Below, one piece after another: positions 15,061 to 23,144 of a DNA stretch of 27,943 nt (position 1 is its first letter; each line of letters begins with the position of its first letter). Source of the DNA: JAVBKA01 sp031546715 (GTDB taxonomy: Bacteria > Bacillota > Clostridia > Oscillospirales > UBA929); contig JAVBKA010000135.1 of assembly GCA_031546715.1 (NCBI GenBank), positions 1-27,943 of the forward strand, read 5' to 3'. Under the pieces are notes generated by a model that saw nothing but the letters and a program-made list of their open reading frames with translations, ran no database searches and had not been told where the DNA came from. Position numbers and translations under genes: made by a program.

Positions 15061-17502
15061 GTGTTTATCAACAAGGAAACCTTTAAAAAGGAATTTAAGC
15101 GTAAGCTGTCCAACATGTTCGGAACATCTCTAAGTGATGCATCTACAGCTGACCTGTATGCCTCGCTTGCATCGCTGATACGCGACACTATCAACGAGCG
15201 ATGGATTCAAACCAACAACACTTACTTACAAAATACCGCACGTCAGGTCTATTATTTTTCACTGGAATTCTTACTCGGTCAATCTCTGGAAAGCAACTTA
15301 ATCTCACTTGGGGTTCGTGACGTCGCCGAAGAGGGCTTAAAGGAGCTGGGCATTGATTTGCACACTCTTGCTGACGCTGAGCCTGACGCTGGGCTTGGTA
15401 ACGGCGGATTGGGTCGCCTTGCGGCTTGTTTTCTTGATTCTATTGCTTCACTTTCTCTTGCAGGTCACGGCTGCGGCATCCGTTACAAAAACGGACTGTT
15501 TTCTCAGAAAATTGTAAACGGCTATCAGGTTGAGCTTCCAGACAATTGGCTTCGGGACGAAAACGCTTGGGAAATCAAAAAGCCCGACAAGGCTGTAATT
15601 GTAAAGCTCGGCGGCAATGTGTACCCTGAAACTATGCCAGACGGCAGTCTTTTTTTTCACCATGAGAATGCCCTCGAGGTTCGCGCCGTACCGTATGACA
15701 TGCCGATAATCGGCTACAGCACCAACACTGTAAACACTCTCAGACTATGGAGCGCAGAAAGCACTCAAGATGAATTCGACTTCCAAAGCTTCTCCCGCGG
15801 AGACCATGTAAACGCCATCTCCAACAGATACGCCGTTGAGGCTATTTCCGAGGTTTTGTACCCTGACGACTCTAACTACTCTAACAGACTGCTCCGCTTA
15901 AAACAGCAATACTTCTTCGTTTCTGCGGGCTTACAAAGCATCGTGCGCCGCTATCGAAAAAAAGGCAACGACATTTTGGAGCTTAATAATCATATCTGCA
16001 TTCAGATAAATGATACGCATCCTGCGCTAGCCGTCCCTGAGCTTATGCGCATTTTGCTTGACGATTTCAAGCTCGATTGGGATACCGCGTGGTCACTAAC
16101 CACCCGTACCATCGCTTATACAAACCACACAATTATGCCCGAAGCACTGGAAAAGTGGCCTGTTGACACCTTCAAGGAGCTTTTGCCGCGGATTTACATG
16201 ATTGTAGAGGAAATAAACCGCCGTTTCTGTGGCGAACTGATGTGGGCGTATCCAAATGACGAGCCGCGTGTTACCCGCATGTCCATCATTGGGGACGGTG
16301 TGGTTAAAATGGCGCATCTTGCCATTGTCGGCTCATTTTCTGTCAACGGTGTTGCCGAGGTTCATACTGAACTGCTTAAAACTGAGGTGCTTAAGGACTT
16401 TTTTGGTCACTATCCGTATAAATTCAACAATAAAACCAATGGCATAACTCACAGACGCTGGTTGATTAAGAGCAATCCCCTGCTTACAAATCTCTTAAAT
16501 GAAACCATCGGACAAGACTGGATTCAAAATCCGTCAAAGCTCAACGATTTTGCAAGGTATGCCGAAGATTCCTCGGTTTTGAACAGGCTCGCCGAAATCA
16601 AACTGCACAACAAAGAACGGCTCGCAGACTACTTAAAGGCTAAAAGCGGCTTTGAGCTTGACCCAAACTCTATATTTGATGTGCAAGTCAAGAGAATTCA
16701 CGCATATAAGCGTCAGCTCATGAACCTGATTCATATTTTATATCTTTACAATCGCATTAAAGACGGCTTTAACATCGGCGCACCCCGCACCTTTTTAATG
16801 GCGGGAAAAGCCGCACCAAGCTATTACTACGCAAAAAACGTAATTAAGCTTGCTAATGAAATCTCCTCCCTTATTTCAAATGACCCCGACTGCAAAGGAA
16901 AGCTTTCACTTTTCTTCCTAGAAAACTACAATGTGGGCATGGCTGAGATGATTTTCCCCGCCAGCGATGTCAGCGAACAAATATCAACAGCCTCCAAGGA
17001 AGCCTCCGGCACGTCAAACATGAAATTTATGATGAACGGCGCAATTACAATCGGCACCAATGACGGCGCAAACATTGAAATACGGCAGAATGTAGGCGAT
17101 GATAATTTTGTGTTGTTTGGTCTTAGCGTCAAAGAGGTTTTAAACTACTACGCCCGCAGCGACTACAACTCCCGCAAGGTCTATCAAGCTGACCAACGCC
17201 TTATCAGAATTATCGATATGATTCAGAACGGCTTAGGGCGCACCTCAGCTTCGGAATTTGCAAACGTAGTCCGCAGCTTGCTTGATTACAACGACGAATT
17301 TTTTGTACTTCGTGATTTTGACGGCTATGTCAATGCCCATGATAAAATTGTTAAATACTATCATACTCCCGCCGTTTGGAACAAAATGTCTCTTATGAAC
17401 ATAGCAAAAAGCGGCAGTTTCAGCTCAGATAATACAATTTCTCAGTACGCAAGAGACATTTGGAAAATCTCACCTGTTGATGTTAAGCTCCTAGAGGACT
17501 AA
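15061..17502 (+). CDS. glgP: Glycogen/alpha-glucan phosphorylase
   Basis: 813 residues from GTG 15061; an in-frame GTG at 15052 overlaps the AAAGGGG ribosome site (15046-15052), so the later GTG, eight bases downstream of it, is preferred. This PLP enzyme releases glucose-1-phosphate from alpha-1,4-glucans in the cytoplasm. Visible: the N-terminal YYFSLEFLLGQSLESN, DAGLGNGGLGRLAACF, IQINDTHPALAVPELMR, the nucleotide/substrate region VQVKRIHAYKRQLMN, and the PLP signature EASGTSNMKFMMNGA with the cofactor lysine at K655. Length is normal (B. subtilis ~798, E. coli ~815). No glgA/B/C/D genes accompany it; it is monocistronic with its own promoter. Its product feeds the phosphohexomutase at 7532. 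Confidence 0.96.
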   Translation: MFINKETFKKEFKRKLSNMFGTSLSDASTADLYASLASLIRDTINERWIQTNNTYLQNTARQVYYFSLEFLLGQSLESNLISLGVRDVAEEGLKELGIDLHTLADAEPDAGLGNGGLGRLAACFLDSIASLSLAGHGCGIRYKNGLFSQKIVNGYQVELPDNWLRDENAWEIKKPDKAVIVKLGGNVYPETMPDGSLFFHHENALEVRAVPYDMPIIGYSTNTVNTLRLWSAESTQDEFDFQSFSRGDHVNAISNRYAVEAISEVLYPDDSNYSNRLLRLKQQYFFVSAGLQSIVRRYRKKGNDILELNNHICIQINDTHPALAVPELMRILLDDFKLDWDTAWSLTTRTIAYTNHTIMPEALEKWPVDTFKELLPRIYMIVEEINRRFCGELMWAYPNDEPRVTRMSIIGDGVVKMAHLAIVGSFSVNGVAEVHTELLKTEVLKDFFGHYPYKFNNKTNGITHRRWLIKSNPLLTNLLNETIGQDWIQNPSKLNDFARYAEDSSVLNRLAEIKLHNKERLADYLKAKSGFELDPNSIFDVQVKRIHAYKRQLMNLIHILYLYNRIKDGFNIGAPRTFLMAGKAAPSYYYAKNVIKLANEISSLISNDPDCKGKLSLFFLENYNVGMAEMIFPASDVSEQISTASKEASGTSNMKFMMNGAITIGTNDGANIEIRQNVGDDNFVLFGLSVKEVLNYYARSDYNSRKVYQADQRLIRIIDMIQNGLGRTSASEFANVVRSLLDYNDEFFVLRDFDGYVNAHDKIVKYYHTPAVWNKMSLMNIAKSGSFSSDNTISQYARDIWKISPVDVKLLED

Positions 17503-17544
17503 AAAACCATACAAAGCCCATTTCATATGAAATGAGCTTTGTAT
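17501..17544 (-). terminator. Strong intrinsic terminator, minus strand
   Basis: An 18-bp hairpin with one mismatch (arms 17509-17526 and 17527-17544), very tight at the apex, followed on the minus strand by GG and six Ts (17506-17501). The orientation of the T-run fits a minus-strand transcript. On the plus strand it could still help end glgP, whose TAA overlaps the T-run, though only a short T stretch follows there. Confidence 0.7.
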
Positions 17545-17665
17545 TTCCGTTGACAGCACAGAGGCGACAAGTTGGCGGCTGCGCTCTGGCAATCTATATA
17601 TAAGCGGGTTTCCCCGCAACTTATCATATGTACCTAGGGCAAGTCCTGTGAGGATACTGCCGCTT
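17501..17665 (-). ncRNA. Candidate ~165-nt non-coding RNA between glgP and rpe
   Basis: A minus-strand promoter (17700-17672) would start transcription near 17665 and the intrinsic terminator ends it near 17501, giving a transcript of about 165 nt with no plausible coding frame. Predicted elements in transcript order: a hairpin with TCCT/AGGA flanked by GGCA/TGCC (about 17661-17638); a hairpin GCGGG-GAAA-CCCGC with a GNRA tetraloop extended by ATAAG/CTTAT (about 17630-17596); and a possible closing pairing of GCGGC (17663-17659) with GCCGC (17580-17576). Size and flanking signals are like 6S-type RNAs, but the two ends do not form the long closing stem expected of 6S, so no class is assigned. 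It converges with glgP, and its promoter overlaps the rpe start. Confidence 0.42.
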
Positions 17666-17671
17666 CTTTTT

Positions 17672-17700
17672 ACCATACTGACTGACAAAGAAATGGACAA
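17672..17700 (-). promoter_or_regulatory. SigmaA-like promoter for the candidate ncRNA
   Basis: On the minus strand TTGTCC (17700-17695), a 17-base spacer, then TATGGT (17677-17672). It lies just before, and may overlap, the start of rpe on the other strand, so the two could interfere. Confidence 0.45.
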
Positions 17701-17704
17701 GGAA

Positions 17705-18370
17705 ATGAAAAAATTACTTTCACCATCAATTCTCGCCTGTGACATATTTCGGTTCAAAGCTCAGCTAGACGATGTATCAGAAGGCGGCGCACAGCTTCTT
17801 CACATTGATATTATGGACGGTCACTTCGTTCCAAATCTGAGCTATGGTCCTTCTGTTTGCTCTGCAATCAGCAAGAACAGCAGCCTACCCTTGGACGTTC
17901 ATCTTATGATTAGCAACCCTTCCCAGCATATTGACACCTTTGCCAAGGCGGGAGCGAGTTACCTTACGATTCACGCAGAGGTTGGCAGTCAGGCTGAGAT
18001 AATTGAAATCCTTATGAAAATCCGCAGTCTTGGGGTACACCCCGCAGTTTCCATAAAGCCTAAGACCTCAATTGACACTGTGCTACCGTTTCTACCCTAT
18101 ATTGACATGGTGCTGTTAATGACAGTTGAGCCGGGCTTTGGCGGTCAAGCCTTCGTCAGTGACGGACTGTCCAGAATTTCCGAACTGCGCAAGCTGTTAG
18201 ACGAACTAGCACCGTCTGTTGACCTTGAAATTGACGGCGGCGTCACCTTAGAAAACGTTGCGCAAACAGTCAAGGCAGGTGCAAACGTGATTGTTGCAGG
18301 TTCGGCTATTTTCGGCGCAAACGATATTGTTTTGCAAACCAAGGATTTTTTAGCGCAAATGAATTTATAA
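17705..18370 (+). CDS. rpe: Ribulose-phosphate 3-epimerase
   Basis: 221 residues from ATG 17705, reading MKKLLSPSILACD, which matches the family N-terminus. It interconverts ribulose-5-phosphate and xylulose-5-phosphate (pentose phosphate pathway). TIM-barrel metal and catalytic motifs: HIDIMDGHFVPN (H33, D35), DVHLMI, MTVEPGFGGQ and EIDGGV. The start is not certain: AAGGA lies only one or two bases from this ATG, and an in-frame ATG at 17693 with AAAG upstream would add four residues; a GTG further up (17648) would run through the candidate ncRNA and is unlikely. It is probably the first gene of a run leading to csaB. In other Firmicutes rpe usually follows rsgA/prkC, which are not here. Confidence 0.93.
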   Translation: MKKLLSPSILACDIFRFKAQLDDVSEGGAQLLHIDIMDGHFVPNLSYGPSVCSAISKNSSLPLDVHLMISNPSQHIDTFAKAGASYLTIHAEVGSQAEIIEILMKIRSLGVHPAVSIKPKTSIDTVLPFLPYIDMVLLMTVEPGFGGQAFVSDGLSRISELRKLLDELAPSVDLEIDGGVTLENVAQTVKAGANVIVAGSAIFGANDIVLQTKDFLAQMNL

Positions 18371-18419
18371 TGCTCTCAGGTTATGGTCATAAAAGCAACT
18401 TAATTATTGGAGGTCACAA

Positions 18420-20429
18420 ATGACTGCTTTCTTTTCTCGAAAGAACAGGGCGTTGGACATTGCATTAATAGTAATCATCGTTATCGGGCTGTGTGTTTCA
18501 GGCTACTTTATTGCTGACCGTATAGCTGACGAAACCGCCGACGATACCGTTACCACCCTTACAGACTGGACGCAGATTTCGGACATGGCTCGTCAAAACG
18601 GCAAAACAGCGGAAGAATTTCTCCTCATGCTCCCTCAGAGAGACGGGAAGCCTTTGCTGACGGGAATTTCCATCCACGAGCCTAACTACAAGGAATATGT
18701 GGACAATATGCTCCTTACCATGTACACCTCTACGGAGGTAAAGGAAAAGGTGCTGCTGGGTGAATGGCAAACCACTGCCCCTACTAAGCCCGACACTTAT
18801 TTTATCGCCGTAAACGCGGAATTGCAGGAGCAGATTTACCTTAACTTACTGAGAAAAACCAACTCCGCTGTCAGAAAAGAGACTATTAAGACCCAATCGG
18901 GTGCAGAACTTTTAGCCGTCATCACCTCCACAACACCTCTAGAGCTAGAGCGTACAGGTCTTGGGTTTTATGAGCCGAACCTCAAGCTATTAAAGGATTT
19001 AGGCTTTGACATTGTGCTGTTTGTCCGCTCGTGGTACAGATTTGACGAAGTCGCCCTTAATCAGATTTTTGACCCACTTAAGAAATTTACTGACAATTAT
19101 CCTGTCACAGCTCTCGCTTTCTCGGACAAAGTTTTGCCAGGCTTTTTCTTTTTTGAGGACAAGCAGGAGCAAATCACCGAGCAAACAGCCCAGTACGTGT
19201 CTTCCTTGGGAATTCCGGTTGTAACTATGGAATTTTTTGCTCAAACAGGCTTACGTAAGCTGCTTGAAACTGATGAGATTAACTTTAACGCTGTCCGATT
19301 TCACACGCTTATGGAGTACGAGGTTGGTCGGCTGGACGACGTAGACTTAAAGTACAGGTATAAGCTTGCAGTGTCTGAAAGAAATTTGCGTCTTGCCAAC
19401 TTCCGATTTGACACCAGACTGAGTGCAGAGGACAACTTTGCCACAATGAACCACATTATTGACGGTGTGCTTGACGCAGGAAAAAAGCTTGGCACATTTA
19501 CCACCCTTAAGCCTCACACCATTCCTTATTGGGCGATTATTATTATTGCATTGGCGATTTATGCAGGCGGAATTCTTCTTCTTAAAGTAATGAAGCTTGA
19601 GGTCCTATGCATATGGCTACTTATTTTGGGTATTCTTGGTGTAGTGGGGCTTGCCGTCCTTGACCAAAAGCTCTTGCTGACGCAGGTGCTTGGCTTGCTT
19701 GCGGTTATCATTTTCCCCACGCTTTCGGTATCCTATTTTGTGTCAGACAAGCCCAGAAGCATTCTTATGTCAGTGTTTACGCTGCTTGTTATGAGCTTAT
19801 GCTCCTTAATGGGTGCAGTGCTTATGTCCGGAATGCTTTCCTCTAAAAATTTCATGATTCAATCCATACAATTTACAGGCATTAAAGCAGGAATGTTTGC
19901 TCCTATGGCATGTTTACTGTGGATTTTCTTCTACCGTTACATTATCGAGAGCCGTAAAAAGTTTGAGCTTGCTCCCCTTGCTATAGAAGCGGTTAAAATT
20001 AACATCAACGTGGGAATCGCAGCTTTGGCTGCTGTTGCGCTTGTGGCGGTTGTAGTTTTATTCGTCCGAAGCGGCAACGATGCAACGCTGTCCTCCTTTG
20101 AAAAGACATTTAGGGATATTACCTACAGGGCTATGTCCGTTCGTCCGCGTACAAAGGAATTTCTCATTGGTATGCCGCTAATGATGCTTGTGTTATACTA
20201 TGGCAAGAGGCATTTTATGTGGCTGGCGGCGGTTGCCGGTGCAGTCGGTCAAGTGTCTATTGTCAACACATTTGAGCATTTGCACACACCGTTCCTAATC
20301 TCGGTTATACGTACCTTTAACGGTCTGCTTCTGGGCATCCCATTGGGAATTGTGCTGATTCTCGTAAGCAAGCCCGTTATTAAGCTATTTAACAAAACAA
20401 TTATGCCATATGTGAAAAAAAATGCGTAA
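18420..20429 (+). CDS. DUF5693-family multi-pass membrane protein
   Basis: 669 residues; GGAGGT precedes the ATG. One N-terminal transmembrane helix (about 12-31), a large soluble part (about 32-362) probably outside the membrane, then about eight closely spaced hydrophobic helices to the C-terminus. The RPRTKEFLIGMP segment near residue 578 is a hallmark of the DUF5693 family as I know it. These proteins are typically found directly upstream of csaB in Clostridia, as here, where the two genes overlap by 8 bases. That arrangement argues for a role in making, flipping or modifying the secondary cell-wall polymer that CsaB pyruvylates; the actual activity is unknown. Confidence 0.82.
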   Translation: MTAFFSRKNRALDIALIVIIVIGLCVSGYFIADRIADETADDTVTTLTDWTQISDMARQNGKTAEEFLLMLPQRDGKPLLTGISIHEPNYKEYVDNMLLTMYTSTEVKEKVLLGEWQTTAPTKPDTYFIAVNAELQEQIYLNLLRKTNSAVRKETIKTQSGAELLAVITSTTPLELERTGLGFYEPNLKLLKDLGFDIVLFVRSWYRFDEVALNQIFDPLKKFTDNYPVTALAFSDKVLPGFFFFEDKQEQITEQTAQYVSSLGIPVVTMEFFAQTGLRKLLETDEINFNAVRFHTLMEYEVGRLDDVDLKYRYKLAVSERNLRLANFRFDTRLSAEDNFATMNHIIDGVLDAGKKLGTFTTLKPHTIPYWAIIIIALAIYAGGILLLKVMKLEVLCIWLLILGILGVVGLAVLDQKLLLTQVLGLLAVIIFPTLSVSYFVSDKPRSILMSVFTLLVMSLCSLMGAVLMSGMLSSKNFMIQSIQFTGIKAGMFAPMACLLWIFFYRYIIESRKKFELAPLAIEAVKININVGIAALAAVALVAVVVLFVRSGNDATLSSFEKTFRDITYRAMSVRPRTKEFLIGMPLMMLVLYYGKRHFMWLAAVAGAVGQVSIVNTFEHLHTPFLISVIRTFNGLLLGIPLGIVLILVSKPVIKLFNKTIMPYVKKNA

Positions 20430-21489
20430 ACGAAGCGGAGTTGTAATTTCCGGCTATTACGGATTTAACAATGCAGGTGATGAAGCCGTTTGCGCCGCAC
20501 TTGTGCAGGAAATTCGGAAAACGCTGGTAAATGTAAAAATCACGGTTCTTTCGGCAGACCCGAAGAAAACATCCTCTGAGTACGGCGTTGAAAGCATTGG
20601 ACGGAATAATATATTCGCCATCTTTTCCGCCTTGCGAAGTTGCAAGCTGTTCATCAGCGGCGGCGGAAGTTTGCTCCAAAACGCCACAGGGATTAACAGT
20701 GTCTTCTTCTACGGCGCGATGCTGTCCTTAGCTAAGCTTGCGGGGGCACGATGTATGATAGCCGCGCAAGGACTTGGTCCGCTTAACGGCAAGTTTGCAA
20801 GATATTTGTCAAGAAATGCTATCAATAAGGCTGAAATTGCGGCTTGGAGGGACGAAGAAAGTCTCGCCCTTGCCAAGAAAATTGGGGCGACAAAGCCTAG
20901 GCATAAGCTTTCCTGCGACCCTGTTCTCATTTGGAAGCCCTTTAAATGCAAGAAAAGAGACGACACTGCCAAAAAAACCATCGCCTTTTGTATGCGCCCA
21001 TGGAAGGGCTTTGCTCCCTCAGCAATTGCAAATGTCTGCGACTGTCTTTCTCGGCTTGACTACAACATCCTCTTAGTGCCATTTTACCAAGGGCAGGACG
21101 ATGTACTCTGCCGCGAAATCTCGGACATGATGTTAAATACTCCGATTATTGCCAAAATAGACACAATTAAGCGCGCACAAAGCGTATACAGAGCACTTTG
21201 CGAGGCTGACATCGTAGTGGCAATGCGGCTTCACGCATTAATTATGGCAGAAGCCATAAATCTGACCTCAATTGCCATCAGCTACGACCCTAAGATTGAC
21301 GCCTTTTGCAAGCGTTCAGGCGCAATAATTCACTCCACCGCTGATTCTATAAATACAGAAAAGCTAATCAGCGACATTAAAGCTGCGGCAGAGAAGCCTG
21401 TGAGAATTAACACGGCATGGCAAGGACTTTGGGCAGAAACCACCAATTCTATAAAATCGCTTTACAGTAATGAACGAAGGGATTCCTAA
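20422..21489 (+). CDS. csaB: Polysaccharide pyruvyltransferase CsaB
   Basis: 355 residues. It shows the family pattern: N-terminal GYYGFNNAGDEAV (G19-D20-E21), SGGGSLLQ, IAAQGLGPL, a central CDPVLIWKP, and the C-terminal VAMRLHALIMAEA with AISYDPKI. CsaB adds a ketal-linked pyruvate to cell-wall polysaccharide, creating the ligand for S-layer-homology (SLH) domains. Its presence implies SLH-anchored surface proteins elsewhere in the genome. The ATG overlaps the end of the DUF5693 gene (ATGCGTAA, 8 bases) with no good ribosome site, pointing to translational coupling. The next gene begins two bases after its stop. Confidence 0.93.
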   Translation: MRKRSGVVISGYYGFNNAGDEAVCAALVQEIRKTLVNVKITVLSADPKKTSSEYGVESIGRNNIFAIFSALRSCKLFISGGGSLLQNATGINSVFFYGAMLSLAKLAGARCMIAAQGLGPLNGKFARYLSRNAINKAEIAAWRDEESLALAKKIGATKPRHKLSCDPVLIWKPFKCKKRDDTAKKTIAFCMRPWKGFAPSAIANVCDCLSRLDYNILLVPFYQGQDDVLCREISDMMLNTPIIAKIDTIKRAQSVYRALCEADIVVAMRLHALIMAEAINLTSIAISYDPKIDAFCKRSGAIIHSTADSINTEKLISDIKAAAEKPVRINTAWQGLWAETTNSIKSLYSNERRDS

Positions 21490-21490
21490 T

Positions 21491-22603
21491 ATGAAGCAAA
21501 TAGTTTGTCTTTCCAGTACTCCGTGGCATGGTTTGCCTACGAGAACAATGCAGATTCTCAGCCGTTTGAAAAGCTCAAGGATACTTTTTTTCGACCAGTC
21601 TCCTATGTTAAAAAAAAGTGCCAATGCCGCCTCCCACAAGGACGAGGGCGAGCAGGTCGGCAAGGTCACACTTCATATGGCACCGAAGAAATCCGCCATG
21701 TCTGACCGTTTTCGCAGCTTAAACAAGGCTTACTATAAAAAATTCGCCCGAATTATCAAAAAACGTATGCTCCAATACGCCGTCGATACACCCATGTTAT
21801 GGCTGACAGACCCCTTACAGGTGGATATCGTCAAGCAAATCCCCAACTCAGGAGTTATCTACGACTGTCAGGTTTATTTTTCCCCCGAAACCTCTGACCC
21901 TAAGCTGACAGCGTCCATGCAGGAGCTTGCGAAGCTTTCCAAAGTTGTCATTGCTCAAAGTGCGGGCATTGCGGAGATGATTTCAAAATGGAACGAAAAC
22001 ACGCTGATTGTCCCTAACGGCGTACATTTTGACCTGTTTTCAAAGTCCAGCGACACCTCTCTTCCCTTTCCTGACGACATGTTCACCATTAAAAACCCCA
22101 TTCTCGGGCATGTTGGAACCTTGGCTCACAGCGATATTTCTCTTGTTTATCACGTTGCCAGAAGCAAGCCAGACTGGAGCTTCATATTTATCGGCGAAGT
22201 TCCCGAGGGCATTCCTTCTGACATTAAAAACCTGCATTTTTTAGGAGTTAAGCCGCAGAAATCCCTTCCCATGTACCTGTGCCGCTTTGACGCATGTCTG
22301 AGCCTGTACAAAAGCAGCGAAATGATGCGTGACTTCAGCCCTATGAAGCTTTTTGAATATTTAGCCACAGGAAAGCCAATAGTTTCAACCCCTCAACCCG
22401 CTCAGGTGCTTGATTTTTCCGATGTTGTCTACATCGCAGGCACTAACGATGAGTTTCTGGAAGCGTGCAACCGTGCTGTCCGCGAACGTGACGCATGGAA
22501 GGTTAAGCAGCGCGTAGTCTTTGCCCGAACAGCCTCGTGGGATGCGCGCGCAAATGATATAGAGCGTTATTTTCTTGAAAAAGGCATTTCGGACAAGTTT
22601 TGA
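21491..22603 (+). CDS. GT-B glycosyltransferase, TuaH-like
   Basis: 370 residues from ATG 21491, chosen because GAAGGGA lies 9 bases upstream; an in-frame ATG at 21470 would overlap csaB by 20 bases and bury that site. The N-terminus MKQIVCLSSTPWHG resembles TuaH-type (teichuronic acid) glycosyltransferases, and the C-terminal half has the GT-B/group-1 donor-site features: LIVPNGVHFDLF, GHVGTL, FIFIGEVP, FSPMKLFEYLATGKPIVSTP and the tail SWDARANDIERYF. It is presumably cytoplasmic and adds a sugar to the wall polymer handled by CsaB and DUF5693. Donor and acceptor are not predictable. Confidence 0.85.
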   Translation: MKQIVCLSSTPWHGLPTRTMQILSRLKSSRILFFDQSPMLKKSANAASHKDEGEQVGKVTLHMAPKKSAMSDRFRSLNKAYYKKFARIIKKRMLQYAVDTPMLWLTDPLQVDIVKQIPNSGVIYDCQVYFSPETSDPKLTASMQELAKLSKVVIAQSAGIAEMISKWNENTLIVPNGVHFDLFSKSSDTSLPFPDDMFTIKNPILGHVGTLAHSDISLVYHVARSKPDWSFIFIGEVPEGIPSDIKNLHFLGVKPQKSLPMYLCRFDACLSLYKSSEMMRDFSPMKLFEYLATGKPIVSTPQPAQVLDFSDVVYIAGTNDEFLEACNRAVRERDAWKVKQRVVFARTASWDARANDIERYFLEKGISDKF

Positions 22604-22634
22604 TATTTCAAATGTAAGAAAGGATCTTCCTTCA

Positions 22635-23144
22635 ATGAAAAAAGCAGCAGTACTAATGGGCTCAGACAGTGACTTCCCTATCGTAAAAAAAGGCGTTGCA
22701 CTTTTAGAACAGCTAGGAATCCCTTTTGAAGTGCATGTATACTCTGCCCATAGAACGCCAGAGTTGGTGAAGCACTTTTCGGAAACCGCAATTGCTAACG
22801 GCTTCGGAGTTATCATCGCCGCCGCTGGCAAGGCGGCTCACCTCGCAGGAGTCGTTGCCGCCCACAGCACCCTGCCGGTTATCGGCTTACCTATTTCCGC
22901 AACACAGCTTGACGGCTTGGACGCACTGCTTTCCACTGTGCAAATGCCAAGCGGAATACCTGTTGCAACCGTGGCTATTAACGGCGCAGAAAATGCCGCT
23001 TTGCTTGCAGGTCAAATCCTTGCCACTGGCGACGAAAAGCTTTTTGAGATTATGGTTCAGCACAGGCGCGGGATTCAGCAAAAGGCCGAAAATGCAGAAG
23101 CAACTTTTCAAGCAAGGCTGAAACAGGAGCTTGAGATTATATGA
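22635..23144 (+). CDS. purE: N5-carboxyaminoimidazole ribonucleotide mutase (PurE class I)
   Basis: 169 residues from ATG 22635 (AAAGGA about 11 bases upstream); an upstream in-frame ATG at 22575 lies inside the preceding gene and adds a non-family N-terminus. Signatures: LMGSDSDFPIV, SAHRTPE, and AAGKAAHLAGVVAAHSTLPVIG with QMPSGIPVATVAING. It converts N5-CAIR to CAIR in purine synthesis; class I PurE normally works with PurK, which is not in the window. It begins only 31 bases after the glycosyltransferase gene without a recognisable promoter or purine riboswitch. Its stop overlaps the purF start (ATGA), whereas purC often sits between them in Clostridia. Confidence 0.96.
   Translation: MKKAAVLMGSDSDFPIVKKGVALLEQLGIPFEVHVYSAHRTPELVKHFSETAIANGFGVIIAAAGKAAHLAGVVAAHSTLPVIGLPISATQLDGLDALLSTVQMPSGIPVATVAINGAENAALLAGQILATGDEKLFEIMVQHRRGIQQKAENAEATFQARLKQELEII

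Noticed and set aside
17550..17680. Plus-strand riboswitch or leader controlling rpe
   Set aside because: TTGACA at 17550 has no matching -10 at 16-18 bases, and I could match no known aptamer; the promoter and T-run orientations favour a minus-strand transcript instead.
22604..22634. Guanine riboswitch or PurBox upstream of purE
   Set aside because: Only 31 bases are available and no aptamer or PurBox-like sequence is visible there or in the end of the preceding gene.
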